From positions 39,998,426 to 40,062,425 of the forward strand of contig CP154955.1 in the NCBI GenBank assembly GCA_039621445.1: DNA of 64,000 bases, read 5' to 3'. Below the pieces are notes generated by a model. It was given only the letters and a program-made list of their open reading frames with translations. It made no database searches and was not told where the DNA came from. Of this stretch, positions 1-8,481 are shown piece after piece. The DNA comes from Euglena gracilis (lineage: Eukaryota > Euglenida > Euglenophyceae > Euglenales). Position 1 is the first letter of the stretch. Every line of letters starts with the position of its first letter. The translations under genes and the position numbers were made by a program.

Positions 1-107
1 GTGGCTGGTGAGCCACTACGGCTAAACGCGCCGCATTCGGCGCGTTTCCCTGGCCGACCCACAGAGGTATGACCTCTGTTGTAAGTACTATAGGCAGGAA
101 TTTCCTG
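1..107. repeat. Cluster of four short perfect hairpins
   Basis: Four perfect inverted repeats lie within 107 bases: 1-16 (GTGGCT, loop GGTG, AGCCAC), 24-47 (10-bp arms AAACGCGCCG and CGGCGCGTTT, loop CATT), 61-79 (8-bp arms ACAGAGGT and ACCTCTGT, loop ATG) and 95-107 (CAGGAA and TTCCTG, 1-nt spacer). The last two overlap the start of the ORF at 69. The arms were checked base by base. Their function is unknown. Confidence 0.85.
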
Positions 108-626
108 TCGACTTCTGGGGATTCGTCGTCCGCGGAAGTCCGCCACCGCCTCGGGATAACGGGCCTGGATATGGGACGCCGCATGCTTATGGATGTGTGC
201 CGCGACGCCCCGAATCTTCAGGGCAAGAGTCGCCGCGTCCACAAGCAGCCTAATTTTATGCAGCAGCAGTTCTGGTGGCGAGCCTGGACCACCAACGTCA
301 TGGAGGTGTATTTACTCCGTGACACCCAGGACTATGGGCCTGGTATGGAAGGCTTTCCAGCGGACTACGGCGACCCCATTGAGGGTCCTCGTCGTCGGGT
401 CACCGGCTCCCTGCGACCCAACTGGCACCTGGCTGACATCAGCCTGGAAGGACACTTGCGGCGACAGTTTGGCGGTACCCTCGACAGGGAGGTATTCCTC
501 CAGCTGATGAACTACCCGAGGGTTATCCTCGACATGCATATGCCGATTCTGGCATGTGATCAGGAGTTCGAGGAGGGCTTTTTCAAGTCTGGGAGGAGAC
601 GCGTTACCGCTTATGCCTGGCCCTGA
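69..626 (+). pseudogene. Family U copy 1, aromatic-rich module (unknown function)
   Basis: This 185-residue frame matches no family I recognise. It is homologous to the start of the frame at 20630-19560 on the other strand: WRAWTTNVMEVYL here against HRAWITYVLEVYM there, and LRPNWHLADISLEGHL against LRPDWPGAEIGLREHL. Conservation of Trp, Tyr and Arg positions between two diverged copies indicates a real protein module. The frame ends at 626, and the rest of the homologous protein continues in another frame from 644, so this copy is probably broken. The ATG at 69 lies inside a hairpin and the true 5' end may be outside the window. No signal peptide or membrane segment is visible. Confidence 0.6.
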
Positions 627-643
627 ACGGGCCAGCCTACGCG

Positions 644-1672
644 TTGGTGCAGCCATCATGGCCGCCACCCTGGCACAACAGCCCCAGAAGCAGTACGTTG
701 GCCATTTACAGGCTGGCGGATGCTCAGGGATGCAGATGGCACCACGACGATCCTCGCTCGCTCGAGAGCCTGCGCGCCTTGATCACCACGGAGGATGAAT
801 TTCTGGCGCGAAGGAGACGTGAGGCACCAGTCGCTTCCACCGGCGCGATTCCCCTGCGGAAGGAACGCGAACGCAGCCCCTCCGTCACCATTCTGGAGGC
901 AGCGCCGCCGTCTCCGACAGGAACCGCTGTATCCTTTGTGTCTGCCCCGCGAACGGCAGGGGAACGATGTGTTTCCCCAGCCCCCGCGGGGGCTCCCGTC
1001 TGTCCACCGGCAGGTGGAGACGAGGAACTTCCTCAGGAGGAAGGAAAGAACTTGGCGGATATCCTCTACGCTGCTCTACCCGCTCCGGCACGGCCAGAGC
1101 CAGACGAAGCACCCGCAGCGGATATACCTGTGGCTGCAACGACAATCCCGATTGCTGATCCTCAAGCCGAGATGACTGGTATGGCCATCGAGGATACCCT
1201 CGAGGAACCTGCCATCCCCACAGCACGCAACTCATTAGGAGGTCGTGTGCTCGGCGCCGTGGTCACCGGCATTACTGCCGTGGCTGCAGGACTAACGCCA
1301 CGAGGTGGAGGCGTAGCATCAGGCTCCGCCGCCGGGGTCGTGGAGACACAAGACGTCGGTTTCCCTGCACCCCCACCTCCGGCAGCAATGCAACCACCTT
1401 CAGGTGATGATCCCCAGCCGACAGAGACATCTGTCGCACCGGCTACAGCGGAGGAACAACCTCCCGTAGCACCTGTGCCAGCGGTTGTGGAGGATCAACC
1501 TCCTCGGCCGAATGTCGAAATGGAAGCGGAGGAAATGCCCCCGCGACCACCGACACCACGCAGAATCCCTGCCGTCCCGAGGACAATGGCTGAGTTCATG
1601 GGAGTTTCATCGCGTGTGAAAGCACCGATTCCGGTGACAAACCACAGTACCACGCCCCGTCGGGAAGGATAA
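644..1672 (+). pseudogene. Family U copy 1, proline-rich acidic low-complexity region
   Basis: This 342-residue frame is rich in Pro, Ala, Glu and Thr and looks intrinsically disordered. It continues the module at 69-626 in another frame. The anchor that ties it to copy 2 is SLGGRVLGAVVTG here against SLGGRVLGGFAVTD at about 19690 on the minus strand. Phrases such as PSVTILEAA here and PSVVMLDTV there also align. Several hairpins lie inside the frame: 979-994 (AGCCCCCG/CGGGGGCT), 1003-1018 (TCCACC, GGCA, GGTGGA), 1022-1034 and 1188-1203 (TCGAGG, ATAC, CCTCGA). Function unknown. Confidence 0.6.
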
Positions 1673-1712
1673 ACCTGCTCGGCGAAGGCCGGCTGAACAA
1701 CCCCGGGAGCGA

Positions 1713-2609
1713 GTGCCGACTCCTCGGAGCGTCATGCGCTACCCCGCGGTCATTATGCCCGCTTCGCCGAGACGGCAACCGTCTGCTCCAGCAAAACCTG
1801 CTCCTGATACCAGGGGTAAACCGCAGGGGTCACCTCCTGATTCTGGTAGTACGAGGCCAAAAGGAGGCAAACCAGGTGCTGCACCCTGTAAGCCCCCTGC
1901 CAAAGGCGGTGATGGGAAACCACCACCGAAAGGCGGCGCTGGAGGCCAGATAGGCGGACATCCGAAGGGCCCTACGACAATGCACGACTACTCGGCCGTT
2001 GCATCGTCCGGGTACGGCCAGAGCAAACCGAAAGGTATAGCTCGTGGCCGACAGGCCCAATCATCCGCCAGATCGACGGAAGAGGAGCAGGATGATCCTG
2101 CTTCACCACTCGTGTCTGCGGATGCCCAGCTCTGGACTCAGGATATCCTGACCAGCCTAGGCACCATGGAAGAGACGACGAAGAAACTGGCTGCTAATAC
2201 GCCTCAGGAAGGGTTACTGAGTCGATGGACTCAACCACTCTTTGTCCCGGGAGAACCTTTCCACTATGTCCCGGAACGTACCTGGACATTTTGGAACAGG
2301 CGCTCACCCCGAGTACTGGCACAATACTTCGGTGAGGACTGCGTGTTGGATTTCCCGCACGGCACCTCCTTTGCCTAGACGTGTGCCTTGTGCCACCATG
2401 TGCGGCACAACCAACCGCTTGTGCATGTGTGCAAGCGGCAGGTGCAATCCACGACGTTCCATCACAGGGCATATGTGCCGAACTGCGTGGCGCTCGTGTG
2501 CGGCGAGTGTCTGAACGCCTGGAAGCACAGCTTGAACACCCGTACAGTGAGAGTGCTCACGACAGGGATCTCCCTACCTTGTTCATCAACTGTATGGGTG
2601 GCAAGTTAG
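1713..2609 (+). pseudogene. Family U copy 1, basic linker plus Cys/His motif, broken by TAG
   Basis: The first part (1713-2378) is Pro/Lys/Gly-rich (PKGGKPGAAPCKPPAKGG) and matches the GAAPCKP segment near 19000 on the minus strand. It is followed by SPRVLAQYFGEDC. A TAG at 2376-2378 sits where the other two copies have Trp. The same frame then continues with TCALCHH, PLVHVC, TTFHH, AYVPNC and ALVCGECLNAW. The Cys/His spacing (CxxCH ... HVC ... FH ... VPNC ... CxxC) looks like a structural zinc site. It recurs at 18253-18520 (-) and 25640-25770 (-). I do not recognise the domain. The Trp-to-stop change suggests this copy is a pseudogene. Confidence 0.65.
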
Positions 2610-3131
2610 TGCAGACGGCTGACGGAGCAGTCACCACCATCGTTCTCCAGGACTGGGAAACGTTGGAGAAGTGGAAGAAGGAGTACAAACAGGCAGAAGG
2701 ACGCCCGAAGCACTCCGACTTCCGAAAGGTAGAAAGAAAGCTACCGCCACACGGGAATAGCCCGTGAGTTCCAGATTCACGCTGGGGCAATGCGCCTCGT
2801 CGTCGAGGAACACGCCAAGGTAAGAATGCCTTACCTCTGGACTGATGGCGACTGGGAGCCACAGGTTTACCCCCGGTTCTCCAAGCGTCAGCACGGCGGA
2901 TACGCCTTGCAAATGTGGCCTCCTGGAGAACACGATTTGTTGGACTTCAGAGGTTGGTTGGCGGCCGTATTACGGCCCCACACCGCAAGAGCTCGGACAG
3001 CGAGCCTTGGGACCCAAAAACTGGTGCCGGTGGACGTGTACCCTTACTGGGTGGCTGTGCACCCACCTTCAGGAGATCCTCTGTCTCAACCTTTCCTGGG
3101 ACCTGTCAATGGTCCAGAAACAGCACCATAA
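2530..3131 (+). pseudogene. Family U copy 1, C-terminal part before the insert
   Basis: Two frames carry the continuation. One (to 2767) reads LEKWKKEYKQAEGRPKHSDF and resembles LEEYYTLYKKYKEAFKYSN at about 18200 (-). The next (2790-3131) reads WLAAVLRPHTARARTASLG then LVPVDVYPYW, matching WLGAVLRPHTVRAECAHLI then PVDFHPGN in copy 2. In copy 2 the sequence runs straight on to QVSANHPRMNY. Here that continuation appears only at about 3930, so the gene is split by inserted DNA. Function unknown. Confidence 0.55.
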
Positions 3132-3925
3132 CACCATGTGCCGGAGGAGATAGTGTGGCCATTTGGGTTGAACCCATTCAGAAGACATTGAAGGTAGTTG
3201 TTGGAGGTCCAAATGAAGTCGCTTTTCACTTTTCCATTGGTCGTTTATTTGCACATATGCGTGCATCACGTAGTTTATTTGCGCAAATGCGCACGCAAAT
3301 AAACCAGATATTAATTGTGCAGTTTCTTCATGCAGTCCATTTGCGCATTTGCGCCGACAAACAACGTCCTGTGTGCAAATGCACAAATAAACCACATCTG
3401 CTCTCGGTGTTTGATAATTGTGCTTCCGTCACACCGTTCTTCTTTGTGTTTATTTGCGCATTTGCGCAAATAAACAAAGAACATGATTACTTGCGCATTT
3501 CCACAAATGAGCACATAAACATATTTTATGTTTGTATGCGCATTTGCGCCCATAAGCTTGCACGTTGACAAACGGTGTTACAAACCCACCAACTGAACGA
3601 CCCATTGGCCTGCGCACTCACGGCTCCTTTGTCACGCCATTTATCAACGGCGTCAGTTCATGGGTGCTAAAGCCCAATCCTTGAAAGACATGTTTGTGTT
3701 TAATTGCGTAAACGTGCAAATAAACACAACAATGTTGGTGCGCGCATTTGCGCAAATAAACGCGTTTCTGTTCTTCCACGGTTGGGCTTCTTACGCTTTG
3801 TTCTTTATCACACGATTTGCATGTCAACTGTTCACGACACGATCATTTTGCATCGTGCCAAATTGCCATTTCGTTGAAAATGGGCCCATACCCATGGTGC
3901 CATGATGAGGAACTTCAAGCAGACC
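3050..3925. mobile_element. Insert in family U copy 1, palindrome-rich (possible MITE)
   Basis: The protein of U copy 2 is continuous from PVDFHPGN to QVSANHPRMNY, whereas copy 1 has about 870 extra bases between the matching points. The insert has no credible ORF. It is AT-richer than its surroundings and full of GTTTATTTGCG and its reverse complement. I could not find clear terminal inverted repeats or a target duplication, so the edges are approximate and the class is open. Confidence 0.55.
3240..3775. repeat. Array of GTTTATTTGCGCA palindromes
   Basis: The unit GTTTATTTGCGCA and its complement TGCGCAAATAAAC recur, singly and paired. At 3448-3475 two 13-base arms face each other with a TT spacer. 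At 3273-3304 there are 11-base arms (GTTTATTTGCG/CGCAAATAAAC) with a 10-base spacer. Single or degenerate arms occur near 3243, 3345, 3380, 3535, 3712 and 3750. They could form cruciforms or be binding sites; neither is shown. Confidence 0.8.
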
Positions 3926-4255
3926 CCGGGGATGCTCCCGCAGGTGCCTGCTAATCACCCCCGGATGAATTACATCATCTGGCCGGTGATGCTGCCCAGA
4001 ATTTTCTTGGAGCAGCTCCAACGGTACCTTCAGCATCATGCTGACAGTACCAGGGAGAAGCTGCCGCACAGTTGGATCAAGGACTGGGAAACCTCATCCA
4101 TTGACATCAACGATCCGGAGCAGAACACCATCCGGAGTGAATCAGCTCCACAGCGTTCCCCACGCCAAATGGAGTTGGTTGAGAACCCATTAGGGGACCC
4201 TCAGCACGACTACTGGCGTGAGGTGCGCGAACCCCCAGCCGATAAAGGTCGGTGA
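3902..4255 (+). pseudogene. Family U copy 1, last conserved block
   Basis: The 117-residue frame contains QVPANHPRMNYIIWPVMLPR and FLEQLQRYLQ. These align almost residue for residue with QVSANHPRMNYFIWPATLPR and FWEKLQWFLA in the minus-strand frame at 17973-17686. The ATG at 3902 lies in or at the edge of the inserted segment, so it is not the ancestral start. The tail (PQRSPRQMELVENP) is not matched in copy 2. This is the most conserved stretch of the family in the window. Function unknown. Confidence 0.65.
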
Positions 4256-4429
4256 GGTGTCTGTGAGCGCCAAAGCGGCGCCTTGCAGAACCCTCGCCAG
4301 GTATTCACCTGACACCTCGTTCGGCGACAGCAACGAAGGGAAACCTTGTTGTCTGTCGCTTTGAGTGCTAGTGCCCTGAAAAAAAGGAAACTTCTACCTT
4401 AATCAAACACTCTGCGAGAAAGACAGAAG
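4256..4429. other. Spacer between U copy 1 and chromovirus A1
   Basis: I see no gene here. Just beyond it a TATA-like GGTATAAATA lies at about 4446 on the plus strand, next to the 3' end of A1. It may belong to an LTR remnant. Confidence 0.4.
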
Positions 4430-4500
4430 ATGAAATGCAGGGGGGGTATAAATATGAAACACTCACTTAAAACACACGCATTCTCCAAAACGAAACCGTT

Positions 4501-4785
4501 TCAGAAATTGTTTATTTTTACGTCTATGTTGTTGTGCTTATTCCACAGCTTCCAACCCTGTTTGATACATCCAACAAAACTGGATGCTGGCTCCCAAGTG
4601 TCCTCCTCTGGCCCATACCCTTTCCAGCGAACTTTCCAGTAGTGCACACACCCGTCGACCTTGTGGTCTATTATCTTATGGACCACAAAGTCGTCCGTTT
4701 CAGGTAATCTGGAACGGGGCTTGAAATATAGGCAGGGGACGGCTTTTCTATCTGGGGGGCTCGTGTACGGTTTGAAATCGTCCAT
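4501..4785 (-). CDS. Chromodomain of chromovirus A1
   Basis: This 94-residue open frame ends in a chromodomain: DDFVVHKIIDHKV, then HYWKVRWKGYGPEEDTWEPA and a C-terminal helix (FVGCIKQGWKLWNKHN). The VRWKGY and EEDTWEP motifs are diagnostic. In chromoviruses this domain sits behind integrase and steers insertion towards particular chromatin marks. The segment before it (MDDFKPYTSPPDRKAVPCLY) matches A2 and A4. It is probably not expressed alone, since the upstream polyprotein is broken. Confidence 0.88.
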   Translation of the reverse strand: MDDFKPYTSPPDRKAVPCLYFKPRSRLPETDDFVVHKIIDHKVDGCVHYWKVRWKGYGPEEDTWEPASSFVGCIKQGWKLWNKHNNIDVKINNF

Positions 4786-5014
4786 ATTGTCGTCCTTAAT
4801 CCCGTTGGGCTACGCAACTTTATATTGCCCGCTACTACCTAACCTCTGCACAATTTAGCATGGGCCGAGAGCTAGAGGATCTAGCTTGGAAGATTGCATG
4901 TGGATGCGGCTATTCCCTACCCACACGCGGTCACCTGGACTATACACAGGTGTTAGGGTGTTCTCTTTAGATTCACCATTACGAAGTCTATTCACAATGG
5001 CACTATATACAGGG

Positions 5015-5866
5015 TCACGCGAATAATCCCATTCGCAGAAAAATAAGGGTTATGAGTTTCCATTCGCGTAGTGTGACGGTGTTCGACAGTGCGTCCACGC
5101 CGGCGCCTTCCACGTAATCGTGAAACGGCGATGCAGCAATACACCCGGGAAACGGGTAGTAAATCGAGTATGTTGTCCGCGGCGTCGGATCGACGTGATA
5201 ACTGGTCAGCCTCATGGCTGCAATGAAATGTCGCATCACCCTCACCCGGGTTCCCAGGATGATACCAGGGGGCTCGGCTGAGATGGTCCGCAACTTTTTG
5301 AGTGTGACCTGGGGTATAAATAAAATACCAGGTTGAATTGGCTCAAGAACTCAAGCCATCGGCATCCTCTGCCAACTGATGACGTGGCCTTGTTCAGGTC
5401 CTCGGTATGCCAGTGTTGAAGGCTCTCATGATCCGTCAACACGAGCATCTGGACCAGGCTGCTGGCTATCCAGCTGAGGAATTTCTGGAAAATAAGCACA
5501 ATGGTATGTGTCTCTCTTTCACGAATGCTCCATTTAACCTGTCCTTCCCCACTGTCGCCCTGTAGCTTCCTGCTGAAGAAAACCACAGGTCGGAGTTCAT
5601 TCGCCGCATTATGCTTGCCAAAGGACCCCGCCCACAGCGTAATCGCTGCTGTCGACCTCCAGGACATACGGTTTGTATGGATCCGCGATATCGAGAACCA
5701 CGTTCTCGAGGACCAACTTCTTTTTTTTATTCACGGCCTCGCGCATTTGGTCATCCCAAATTACTTTTGCGTTATCGGGTGTCCTATTTTTGAGTTGTCC
5801 GGTTAGCGGTACCGAGATTTTCGCGAAATATTTCATGTAAAGCGCGTAGTACTGGGCTAATCCCAA
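5015..5866 (-). pseudogene. RNase H and pre-integrase linker of chromovirus A1
   Basis: The frames at 5866-5609 and 5667-5242 together give the retroelement RNase H: DPYKPYVLEVDSSDYAVGGV, then NAANELRPVVFFSRKLQG, IRERETHTIVLIFQKFL and LVLTDHESLQHWHTEDLNKA. The two halves overlap in different frames, so a frameshift lies near 5650. A further frame (5293-5015) is the linker ahead of integrase. RNase H would degrade the RNA strand during reverse transcription. Broken copy. Confidence 0.8.
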
Positions 5867-6520
5867 ACATCCTTTAAATGTGTTAAGGTCTTAATGACCT
5901 CAGTAATCCATTTACTGATGGCCTCCATCTTACTGAGTGCGGCTTTGCGCTGCCCGTTTCTCAGGATATGCCCGCAAAACCTAATAATTTTGCGAAACAG
6001 GTGCATTTTGGAACCCTTCACAAAAATCACAAGCTTTTGGGACGAGGATAATACTGCCCGCACATCGCGATAATGTGCGTCGACGATATCCTCGCCCAAC
6101 TTCGCGGATGGCGGTTCGGTTCCCACCAGTACATCATCGACGTACACCAGAGCAAACGGCAACTCGCGCAAAACCCCCTGGATCATGCGTTGAAGCATGG
6201 CTGAGCCATTCTTAACACCCATGGGGAGTACCGTCCACTGGTACAACCCCCTTAGATGTCACGAATGCCGTGTACGGTTGTGAATCAGGATAGAAATGCA
6301 CCTGATGAAAACCGTCTTCTGAATCAAAGGTTGACCACAACCAGTTATCCGATTGTCTAGTGATCAAATCCTCGATCAGCGGTAATGGGAAGGGGTCATC
6401 CTTCGTTTGGGAGTTCAGGTACCGGTAATCTAGCACCAATCTCCACTTCTTCTGGCCAGACTGGTCAGGTTGCTTGGGCACCACAAATGCACGGTTAACT
6501 CCTGCCGGTGCGGCCACCAC
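5857..6520 (-). pseudogene. Reverse transcriptase of chromovirus A1
   Basis: The fingers and palm are readable in two frames that break near 6240. The first has FVVPKQPDQSGQKKWRLVLD, YRYLNSQTKDDPFPLPLIED and STFDSEDGFHQVHF with the first catalytic Asp. The second has YQWTVLPMGVKNGSAMLQR and LVYVDDVLVG with the YVDD active-site box. CGHILRNGQRK marks the thumb and connection region. It matches A3/A4 RT closely. The N-terminal part upstream of 6520 is lost. Retrotransposon RT, not functional here because of the frameshift. Confidence 0.88.
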
Positions 6521-6651
6521 GCTGCGCTTGGCCCGCAGCCATGGCAGCAGTCACAAAATGCGGCCCAGATTTGGGGTCTGCTGCTGGGTCGCGGGTCCAG
6601 CAGACGGTGCCACGGGGTAAGGCAGTCCTGTTCCGGGAAGATATGCGCCAA

Positions 6652-7465
6652 AGTGTGTACCAGGCAGCCATTCTGTCATGGCACTGTGTACCAGATACAA
6701 CGGGCTACGGCCTACAATCTGGCTACGGCCTGGCTGTACACAGTGGTATGGTTAATCCATAAGACAAAGAGAGAATCTCGGGGCTAGCGAAAGCTTAGCG
6801 AAAGTAACTGGTTCCTAATTCAAGGTTCAGGGTTTGGTTCTTTGCAATTTTGTTCTAGAATCTGAGGGCCAAGTCCCATTTGAATAGAGAATTTTATTAT
6901 TTGCTTTTTCAAACCTCGAATTAGCAGAACGTATTTTCCTATAAAGGACCGCGGTCCCACCAATTCTCTTTGCCATTGTGCTTTGCAGTCAAAGGAGAAA
7001 AGGAAACAAATTTTCTTGTACTCCCCCCTCGGGCTTTTTGGGAGGAAAGCATAAGTAGAAAAGCGGGGGTGGGACGTACACTTGGTAGAACAAAAGGTTT
7101 AACGGTCGAACGACCAGACAAAAACTCAGAAAGAGGCGCCTCAGCACGGGCGAGGTATCTCACGGGCACAAGTGGCTACGGCTGCCCCACAAAACGTCTG
7201 AGCCTCCACCTTTGCTTACCTTTTTGGGTCTTCACAACTTTTTTTAATTTGACAAAAGATTTCCCAGCTCTTCATTAAAATGTAAAACACAAATGCGAAC
7301 AATGGAAACGCACCTATTAACTATGCCTTGTTAATAGGTTCGCTTCGTGGACTGTAGAACGCAGCAGAAGACTTTAGCGACTGAAAAAGTTTCCTTACAA
7401 AGGGCGGATGCCGAAGCCGCTTCTGAGGTAGAAAATGTTTGCGTACAAGTGGCGTACGCCCAAGT
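6652..7465. other. Non-coding region, probably LTR/leader of the old A-like element A0
   Basis: No convincing gene. The stretch precedes the hairpin array and the leader-like sequence near 7810-7874 (GGAAACATTTTTTTTCC), which resembles the region near 34900 in A3. I take it as the decayed 5' part of A0, with low certainty. Confidence 0.35.
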
Positions 7466-7719
7466 CGCTTCGGCGGTACCCTCCCAAAAAACTAGCTATT
7501 TGAACACATACCGCTTTAGCGGTGGCCCCTCCTGCAACAAGCCTCTTCGTCGGTGTCACCCCCTTAAGGGTCTTCGGACCCAAGCCGCTTCGGCGGTGCC
7601 CCCCCCTCCAAGGGTCTACGGACCCAACCCGCGTTCCCGGACCCAACCTTACAACAGCCACATTTGCGGTACAACACAACCCAACGATGGGTCTACGTAC
7701 CCCCTCCGCTTCCGCGGAG
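7466..7719. repeat. Array of short hairpins with tetraloops
   Basis: At least six perfect hairpins occur in about 250 bases: 7466-7475 (CGC TTCG GCG), 7510-7523 (ACCGC TTTA GCGGT), 7568-7581 (GGGTC TTCG GACCC), 7585-7596 (CCGC TTCG GCGG), 7612-7625 (GGGTC TACG GACCC) and 7704-7719 (CTCCGC TTCC GCGGAG). Three use TTCG and one TACG, which as RNA are stable UNCG tetraloops. They may be structural in the leader RNA of an LTR element, but this is inference. Confidence 0.85.
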
Positions 7720-7874
7720 ACTGACTCGCAAGTGGGCAGGATCCGAACGCGTTTGGCAATTAGTGCGTTTCGGCACCCAATTGCCAGCAGAGCCCACCTT
7801 ACGAGGACGGGTTGGAAACATTTTTTTTCCAAGTTACCCCGGCCCCACCACCAGCGAGCCCCATTCGGGACTAA

Positions 7875-8467
7875 TGTTGGGGGATGGGGACCCTCGCCCG
7901 GGGGGGCTGCCGGGGCCGCAACCACTTTTTTCTGGCCCTGGAGGGCTCAGGCCAGGGCCTTTGTGAAATTGGGCCCCGTTTTCGAACATGCCAACCGGCG
8001 GTAAAGGGGGTGAGGTGTGCCCCCCCCGACCCGGGGTCCGCAGTTGCCCCGCGTAGGATCTTTTTTTCCCTCCATTGCTGGCTTTTTCCCATTTCTCAAC
8101 TTTGGTCCAAAGGGTGGACAAAAACAAAACCAACCCACCTACTCAGGATCAAACAGCAGAGCACAACAAACCTGCGACTTGAGAGGGTGGGCAAGTACCT
8201 TTGGGTTCAGGTTTTGAGTGGGACAAAGAATGTGGAAATGAATGCCCTGGCTTCTTTGGATATTTGAATTGTCTCTTTTGATTCTTCAATTCCCAATTGA
8301 CTTTTCTTCTTTTCTGATTCTCAAATCGAATTCTCAAATTCTCCTTGAAATTTGCTGGGGTTCCAATTCAACTCGCGTGGCGGTTGACTTGCTCTGGTGG
8401 TTCCTACTGGGGGTTTTTGGGAATTTTCTGGGAAATTTTTGGCTGCCGACGCCAGCGGCAGCCGACA
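7875..8467 (-). repeat. 3' LTR of element C
   Basis: 593 bp, bounded TG...CA on the minus strand, near-identical to 12788-13380. It contains GATCCTACGC (plus-strand 8051-8060) shared with elements M and T. Confidence 0.92.
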
Positions 8468-8478
8468 CCCCCTCCCTT
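8468..8478 (-). promoter_or_regulatory. Polypurine tract of element C
   Basis: On the minus strand AAGGGAGGGGG lies directly before the 3' LTR start TGTCGG. This is the expected primer for plus-strand DNA synthesis. Confidence 0.85.
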
Positions 8479-8481
8479 GCG

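Larger units (their letters stand above)
4430..6651 (-). mobile_element. Chromovirus A1 fragment (Ty3/gypsy), integrase core missing
   Basis: Read on the minus strand, this holds reverse transcriptase (6520-5857), RNase H and linker (5866-5015) and a chromodomain (4785-4501). Gag, protease and the Dam-like domain present in A3/A4 are absent upstream. Between 4990 and 4910 the sequence passes from a frame equivalent to RLRNGEVLEN (before the integrase core in A4) straight to TPVYSPGDRVW (after it), so about 1 kb of integrase has been lost. Frames are broken several times; the copy is dead. Confidence 0.85.

Noticed and set aside
3240-3775. CRISPR-like array from regularly recurring GTTTATTTGCG
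   Set aside because: Spacing is irregular, arms face both ways, spacers are not of constant length, and the context is eukaryotic retroelement DNA.
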